Shown here piece after piece: positions 57,835 to 64,000 of a DNA stretch of 64,000 nt. The first letter of the stretch is position 1. Every line of letters begins with the position of its first letter. The notes beneath the pieces are model-generated. The model had not been told where the DNA came from, made no database searches, and saw nothing but the letters and a program-made list of their open reading frames with translations. Origin of the DNA: Peromyscus leucopus (taxonomy: Eukaryota > Chordata > Mammalia > Rodentia > Cricetidae); NCBI RefSeq assembly GCF_004664715.2, contig NC_051063.1:145928165-145992164 (forward strand). Direction: 5' to 3'. A program made the translations under genes and the position numbers.

Positions 57835-58204
57835 AGCTGGAGGGCAGTTATCTCAGGGTTCGAATTTGTCCATTAACACCAACCAGAACATCAACATTAA
57901 ATCAGAGCCAATTTCACCTCCCCGGGATCGCATGACCCCATCTGGCTTCCAGCAGCAGCAACAGCAGCAGCAGCAGCAGCAGCCGCCTCCTCCACCACAA
58001 CCTCCACAACCCCAACCCCGGCAGGAAATGGGGCGCTCCCCTGTGGACAGTCTGAGCAGCTCGAGCAGCTCCTACGATGGCAGTGACCGGGAGGATCCAC
58101 GGGGCGACTTTCATTCTCCAATTGTGCTTGGCCGACCCCCAAATACTGAGGACAGAGAAAGCCCTTCTGTAAAACGCATGAGGATGGACACATGGGTGAC
58201 CTAA
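57835..58204 (+). CDS. Mef2a: Mef2a last coding exon: SUMO switch, poly-Q and C-terminal nuclear signal (residues 381-503)
   Basis: After completing Val381 it encodes 122 residues and TAA. Lys403 and Ser408 sit in IKSEPISPP, the phosphorylation-dependent sumoylation motif (psi-K-x-E-x-x-S-P) at which MEF2A switches between sumoylation and acetylation. A tract of 11 glutamines (57950-57982, nearly pure CAG with one CAA) is followed by a Pro/Gln run, the length-variable region of MEF2A. Then come the Ser-rich [17 protein letters not shown] stretch and the basic C-terminal [12 protein letters not shown], part of the nuclear localisation signal. The acceptor is 'ttgtctttccacag'. Ends and frame are intact. 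Confidence 0.97.
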
Positions 58205-58300
58205 GGCTTCCTGGTTCATGTTTGTTCTTTGTGTTACTGCAGTGAACTGCCCTACATATCTTAAATTGGTGAATAAGGACATGAGTTCAATATATTTATA

Positions 58301-58308
58301 TGTACATA
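58301..58308 (+). promoter_or_regulatory. Pumilio response element TGTACATA
   Basis: Exact match to UGUANAUA, about 100 nt after the stop codon. It is the first of three in this 3' UTR. Confidence 0.5.
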
Positions 58309-59309
58309 CATACATATATATCCCTTTACATATATATGTATGTGGCGTGAGTGTGTGTATGTGTGGGTGTGTGTTGCATACACAGAATCAGGCACTTACT
58401 GCAAACTCCTTGTAGGTCTGCAGATGTGTGTCCACATGGCAGACAAAGCAGCACCCTGTAGGCACAGACCAGTCTGGCACTTCCTTGGACTACTTGTTTC
58501 GTAAGATAAACAGTTTTTGCAGAGAAACGTGTACCCATATATAATTAATTCTTCCACATTAGCCTGCAGAAACCTAGGGGGCCCCCTATTTGTTTTATTT
58601 AACTGTGCGGTGACTGTAGTTACTTCAGAAAAAAAAAATGCTTTGTAGAACAGAGCAGTAGAAAAGCAGGAACCAAGAAAGCAATACTGTACATAAAATG
58701 TCATTTATATTAATAACCCAACCTGGCATGGGTCTATTGCAAAGGGGTGCATGGGAAAGGGCTGTTGATAGTAAACAAACAAACAAACAATAAACAAAAG
58801 CCCCACACATAACTGTTTTGCACGTGCAAAAAAAAATGTATTGGGTCAAAGAAGTGATCTTTAGCTAATAAAAAGAGAGAATAGAAAACACGCATGAAAT
58901 ATTCAGAAATACTAGCCTAGAAATATAGAGCATTAACAAAATAAAATTAATATATTAAGTTATAATTGGAATATGTCAGAAGTTTCTTTTACATTCATAT
59001 CTTTAAAAATTAAAGAAGCTGATTTTAGGTCATGTATATTTTATATGAAAGAAAACACCCTTAATGAATTGATGACTATATATAAAATTATATCCACTAC
59101 TTTTGAACACATTCTGCTGAATTATTTATATAAGCCAAAGCTGTATGTTGTAACTTTTTTTTTAGAGAATAGCTTTATCTTGTTTTAACTTTTTAGTTTT
59201 ATTTTAAGAGGGGAGAAAAAACAAAAATATCTTGCAAACAGAACCTTGGAAAAAAAAAGCCATGAACACTTATTCTATATGTAAATTAAAAGTTGAGCCA
59301 AACTCTTTG

Positions 59310-59317
59310 TGTATATA
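59310..59317 (+). promoter_or_regulatory. Pumilio response element TGTATATA
   Basis: Exact match to UGUANAUA in the 3' UTR. Confidence 0.5.
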
Positions 59318-59616
59318 GCATCTTAAATATATTATCACCTTTGATGTAAGTACCTACGTATTGTATGGTCACCAGATTATAAAGTATATTTTTGTGGATT
59401 GCCGCCAATTTGGGGGGAAAGGCGAAGTCCTTAAGTAGAGTATTCACTGTTTAATATTTACTATTTTGTTAAATATACTGTACTTTGGATTTTAATTCTT
59501 AGCCCAGTTTTTCAGAGGATTGTGTAAAGGGGTTTCCCCTCACTGGTGGTGAATGTGTGATGTTCTGTTGTAATCTTTGTGCTGTATGGGGTGAGCATCA
59601 TTATATATTTTATATG

Positions 59617-59624
59617 TGTACATA
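59617..59624 (+). promoter_or_regulatory. Pumilio response element TGTACATA
   Basis: Exact match to UGUANAUA, 300 nt from the previous one. Confidence 0.5.
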
Positions 59625-61808
59625 AATAGCAAAGTGGCAAAAAATTGGTGTTAAGTTCATCCTGCATAAATATAAAATGTGTTGTAACAGATTTTATAAG
59701 GCATTATTTAAAACTTGCCTTTTGTGAGGAAAAAAAGAACAGTAGAAAGATGACCTAATTTAACTAATATTAGAGAAAATGGCAGAACAGTAGATGAGCA
59801 CAAAGGTTTTCTAAGTGGTAAATAATTAGGGAAATATTTGTGGGCAAAGGGATCTTTTTCTCCTTGACTCTAAAGACAAAATGATGCAGCTGGTTACAAA
59901 ATCCACGAGGGTTTTTAGCTGTCCCATGGAAAGGCGTGGTCATGTAAGGAACAGCTCTCTACGGTGCGGATCCTGGGCATGATTCTCGCTGTCCTGACGG
60001 AAACTGGTGCCACCCTCAGCTTGGATTTTGAGCAAGGCCTTACTTACAGGGAGACAACTCGTTGGTGATAGCAAGTTCATCCGTTTACTGGGCTTGTGCC
60101 ATGAACAAAATTCAAAGTCCTGTATATCTTTTATCCTAGATTTTTAGATACTCCTTTTCCTGAAAATCTTTAAAAGGGTTTTAAAATGGCTGCTATTTTA
60201 TATTGAACAATGTTAAGCAGCTACCTGCAGTTTTTACTTCTATTTTCTTTCCCCCTAAATTATGATCCTTTCGATGTCTCCTCGTGTGCCGTTATGACAG
60301 CCCAGCTGCCAGGCTTCCTGACTGGCCCAGAGGGATTAGATGCGCGCCCCGCCCCGTGGTGAGCACAGGCTGAGCAGAGGAGAGCGCTTCACTGCAGTTT
60401 GGTAGCACATGGTAGGAGAAGCCGAAAAAGCGAGGGTGATGTTTGGTCTCCTCTCTGTGGGCTGAACATTTGGCTCTTACTCAGAAAAGATTAGATTTTT
60501 TTCTTGAAATGTACTGAGTTGACTTACAGGCACATTCTTCATAAGGTCATACCTAATTAAAACAAGACAGTCTCCCGACACTGAATTTCCAAGATAACAC
60601 TTACCACTTTGTAAACCATTTATAGCTTTGAAAGTGTTAAGTGGCCCTTTGGTTATTATTTATGCATGTTCATGAACTTCTGCTGTATATTGGAATAGGA
60701 GTTAACACAGTCACATTTACTGTCTATTTTCTTGTGTGCCTTATGAGATGGCTTTTCTGACTGTATCTCAATAGTCTTTCTTTCTATGCAGGTTTATAAT
60801 CAGTACAACTACTGTTTTCTAAAGTGATACTACACAAGGCTCGGAGTTTGTATTTAAATTACACTGACCAAGTCACAATGTATTCCGTTTTCAGGAACTG
60901 AATATCTGACTGTTAATCTTTTCCCATATGCCCAATGTGATTTGGAGCGTGTGGGCTTGACATCCTTCACCCAGACACTCATGTGTGAACACATCCACAT
61001 CCACAGCTCTCGGTGGAAGCCAGCCTAGAGTGAGGAGGACGCTGACCTGACGGTGTTGCTTTCAACCTGACTTTCTTACCCCTTGAGGCTCGTGTGTTTT
61101 GTATAAGACACCATCACAGGACAATTTTATCCCCTTAGATAACGTATTTTATTATTAAAAACAAAAACAAAAAAAGCTTACGTTGCACTGGACATAGGAA
61201 GTCCCCACCAGCCGTACTTCCTCAGAACTCTAAGTGGCCCACACTGAGAGTGAGCGTCACCATTGTGTGAACACAGGTGGTCCCAGTCAAAACTCCATCC
61301 TTTGAGCCCTAAGTACATCCATTGTGTTATACAACTAAATCAGGGGTTTGTTCTAAAAGAACAGTACATGTTTCACCATTTCCTTTCAACTGTAAAGACG
61401 ACTAATAATGTATTGACATAATTTCTGTATTAACCATCACGCGCACAAGAAATACATAGTAAATACGGAACCTGAAAACTCCTGGCATTGGATCATAAAA
61501 AGCTAGATGATTAGAATGTGAAAAAGACTTGACAAATGTAAAACTTTTATTTCTCTGTAGAAACTTTCTTCACTTTGCTGTGCAAGAAGACACTGCTTTG
61601 CTATATTTAAAATGGCTTTTTTAAAAGAGATTTATGTATTTGGTACATGTTTGTAGTCAACAGTTCACACAAGCTGTACGCGGTTTGATCCTGTAAAACC
61701 GTTTGGCGGCACAAGCTGGACTTTGTTGCCATCCTTGAGATGAACCTTTTAAGAAAAATAAGTTCATCTCAATCTTTCCCTGAATGTGTTGGTTTTTCTT
61801 CATTATAC

Positions 61809-61814
61809 AATAAA
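61809..61814 (+). terminator. Mef2a: Probable distal polyadenylation signal of Mef2a
   Basis: AATAAA in 'tatacaataaatattat'. About 50 nt downstream is a GT-rich stretch ('gtcgttgtacgctgtttgtctcc', about 61859-61881), so cleavage is expected near 61830. Confidence 0.65.
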
Positions 61815-61831
61815 TATTATAGTGAAGTTTT

Positions 61832-64000
61832 TATCAAATGGTTAAGACAATGCAAGAGGTCGTTGTACGCTGTTTGTCTCCTGCACTCACTCCAGTAAAG
61901 ATGGCCTGGCTTTGACCACACACCCAGACTCTGTCATGTTTGCCTGGAGGAACAGGAAGTGCCGGCTTGGCCACCAGGCAGCCCTGCTCCCCCGTCTCAC
62001 CTTGTGGCAGGCATCCAGACAGCCCTGGAGCCTGTTGGGAGCAGCCAGCCATCTGTTCCCCAGTTTCAGCCTGGCTAGACTGCAGCTCAGTTAAATCCAT
62101 TCGGTCTCCAAGAACTACGCCACTCACAGAAGATACCCCGAAGTGTTGAGGGGTGGACGTAGCCCTTACTGTCATGCCCCATTTATCCTTAAGGTTTATG
62201 GTGTGAGCTGCGTTTTGTCCAGATTACACACACAACACTGAGGTCAAGGAAGCAAGAGACAGCTGTACTTGGAGTTGAGGTAGCTGTGTGTCACAGCACT
62301 CCGGTACGGCCTTCCCACTAGTCACCTTTCTGGTCATAACTGAGCCAGGAAGCCAAAGAGGCTCCAAACAGTTGTTCAGACCCGCAGTAAAACATGTCCT
62401 CTTCCTCCTCTTTGCCTTGTGAGCCAGCTCCTAGCTAAGCAGATTCTTGGTGTCAAAATAAGTTAATTTTTTGCACTGGTTTTGCTTGCTGGCTATAATG
62501 GGGCTCTTATTAGCAGGTTTTGAAAGCTGCTCGAATCCTGTGGCTAAAAATATTCTAATCGCAGCTGCAGCTACTTAATATCAATTCACTTCGAGTTCCT
62601 CGTCAGCTCCCATGGGTGCCTTGTTCTAGCCTTTAGCTCGGTTTTAAGCTGATTTTGTGTCTGAGTGGCAGCAGCCGAGAAAGTGGTTTGCAGAGCCCTG
62701 TGGCAGCTGGAGGACTGCAGGCCACCCCCGGCCACCTGTCCAGCAAAGCACCACTCAGCTGGGGGGAGTCTGGCGGTGACTGGGAGGGGGTGCTACATAG
62801 AGGCAAGAAGAGCCCAAAGTGATGTGTCCTAGTTGGTTCTGGAACTGATGGTGTCAGTGTGTCTCACTACAGATGGCTGTCCCTTTGCCGCGGTGAAGGT
62901 TCCTGCTAGGCTTCACTGTAAAGTGCTGTCTTCCCTAAGTATCTTGGAGGTAACCTGAGTACTAGGTTCCCCCCACTTTCACCCATTTTATATCTTGTTT
63001 TCAGCAGTTATTAGCTCAGCTGTTCCCTGTTTCCTTCGCCCATATTCTACGTTCATCAATGGGAATTAAACTCTGAGGTATGGCTGACCTCCCCAATCAC
63101 TGGGCTGCATCTTTAGGAATTGACGGCAATGTATTTTGGTCTGTGGGTTGTAATCTATCATTTTGCTCCACGAACTGTTCAAGTTTGGGCCTTCAGGAAC
63201 ACCATCGGGTTCACACACCAGTTCTCTAGCACTTTCTGACCAGGCTTCAGCACATCCTTGCTTCTCGCACTACAAGATGTTCCATACTTGTGTTTTCCCT
63301 CTCCTTAACCTGGGCCAGGTGCTTCCTCAAGGATTCCTGGTTCATTCTATTAGAGGGTGACATGTTGAAACCAAGCTCTAGGCAGTAGGTGTGCTCATTG
63401 TTACTGGGGTGTTAACAGCATGGGGCTCTCTTTGCACACTGGAAGCTGTGGGATGCCCACTCATGGACATGCCTCAGGCTGTTCAGAGTCCACCTGGCTG
63501 CATCCTTTTTGTCTTGTCTCTCTTCACTGGTAGCTTGCTTCACTTCCGGGAAGAACCCCAGCTCCTCCTACCTGTGATCGCCTGGCCTTCTCCATTCTAG
63601 TACATACAGAAACTAGTTGCGGATTTGCCATCCCATCCCTTCCTGGGGAATGCACGTTTACTGGCCACGTTAGAGCATGTGAAAGATTGAGGTCGGAGGT
63701 TCTTTGCCCTAGCTTTACATTATTCAGTCAAGGTCATGCTTAACAGTAACTTTGTTCCTGTCCCCTTTGCATATGGTTCTTTGTTGCACAGTTGGGTTCA
63801 CCTGTAGGTGTTCTGGGTTTGTTTTGCATACCCTTCTTCCACCGTATTAACCTCATTTATGTATTTGTGTTTTGGATTTATGAATGGCATCCTAACCTTT
63901 TGGGGGACAGTGTTGGGGATTGATCCCAAACCTTGTACGTACTAGGCAAGCATTCTACCACTGAGTTATAACCCCAGATCCCCATTGCTCCTTCTCTAGG
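61832..64000. other. Downstream flank of Mef2a, no gene recognised
   Basis: The sequence is more GC-rich than the introns and nearly free of SINEs up to 63900. In mammals the next gene (Lysmd4) lies beyond the Mef2a 3' end in opposite orientation; I looked for its LysM domain and saw nothing like it here. Short open frames at 61834-62175 and 63163-63600 resemble no protein family I know. A MEF2-core/E-box pair is at 62544-62567. Confidence 0.7.
63908..63980 (-). mobile_element. ID/B4-type SINE fragment, minus strand
   Basis: 'gttggggattgatcccaaaccttgtacgtactaggcaagcattctaccactgagttataacccca' is the reversed ID body. Confidence 0.8.

Larger units (their letters stand above)
58205..61831 (+). 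other. Mef2a: Mef2a 3' untranslated region (inferred)
   Basis: It runs from the stop codon to about 20 nt past the AATAAA at 61809. It is free of B1/B2 insertions over 3.6 kb, in contrast to the introns, which fits a constrained UTR. It is AT-rich with several U-rich runs, and earlier AATAAA motifs occur at about 58789 and 58868, allowing shorter forms. The MEF2A 3' UTR is known as a translational repressor. The exact end is inferred, not shown. Confidence 0.75.

Noticed and set aside
57654..57935. Overlapping plus-strand open frame in another frame of the last coding exon
   Set aside because: It is a shadow frame; the Mef2a frame matches the family throughout.
61834..62175. 113-codon minus-strand open frame next to the Mef2a 3' end, considered as Lysmd4
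   Set aside because: No LysM motif or membrane segment, and no similarity to LYSMD4 as I recall it.

Overview
This window is mammalian genomic DNA from a muroid rodent. SINEs of the B1, B2/B3, B4 and ID families are dense. The B1 copies share a right half with a variant reading 'ggaaaggtgcaaagctacacagag', which I associate with cricetid rodents (deer mice, voles, hamsters). The species cannot be fixed from this alone.

One protein-coding gene explains the locus: Mef2a (myocyte enhancer factor 2A), on the plus strand, from the intron before its second coding exon to past its 3' end. Coding exons with canonical AG/GT borders and matching phases lie at 7913-8116 (MADS/MEF2 domain), 24202-24333 (alternative exon a2), 24398-24535 (alternative exon a1), 26463-26682, 27952-28011, 41802-41989, 49606-49629 (24-nt beta microexon), 52999-53125, 56128-56254 and 57835-58204 (stop codon at 58202-58204). 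With the first 18 codons, which lie upstream of the window, the a1+beta isoform would be 503 residues. Known regulatory residues then fall at their expected positions: Thr312, Thr319, Lys403 and Ser408. The 3' UTR probably runs from 58205 to about 61830, ending at an AATAAA.

Layout: 1-7912 is intron, with two old L1 pieces, a B1-derived 39-bp minisatellite, a cluster of SINEs, a processed pseudogene of Rexo2 (3594-4556) and an old DNA-transposon-like repeat. 8117-24201 is a 16-kb intron with many SINEs, one LTR-like piece and a GC-richer non-repeat segment. 24202-24535 holds the mutually exclusive exon pair, separated by an intron of only 64 nt. 28012-41801 is a 13.8-kb intron carrying a 13-unit, 43-bp minisatellite with a higher-order structure, and a long decayed antisense L1. 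41990-49605 carries several sense-strand L1 relics. 49630-57834 has short introns with few repeats and a strong CTCF-like motif. 61832-64000 is downstream flank with no recognisable gene.

I see no undescribed gene system. The most interesting points are the steric arrangement of the alternative exons (both in frame, so nonsense-mediated decay cannot enforce exclusivity), the two SINE-derived minisatellites, one with a recent 172-bp higher-order duplication, a perfect 20-bp hairpin, a CTCF-like site in an intron, Pumilio-type motifs in the 3' UTR and several retrotransposition footprints with intact target-site duplications.
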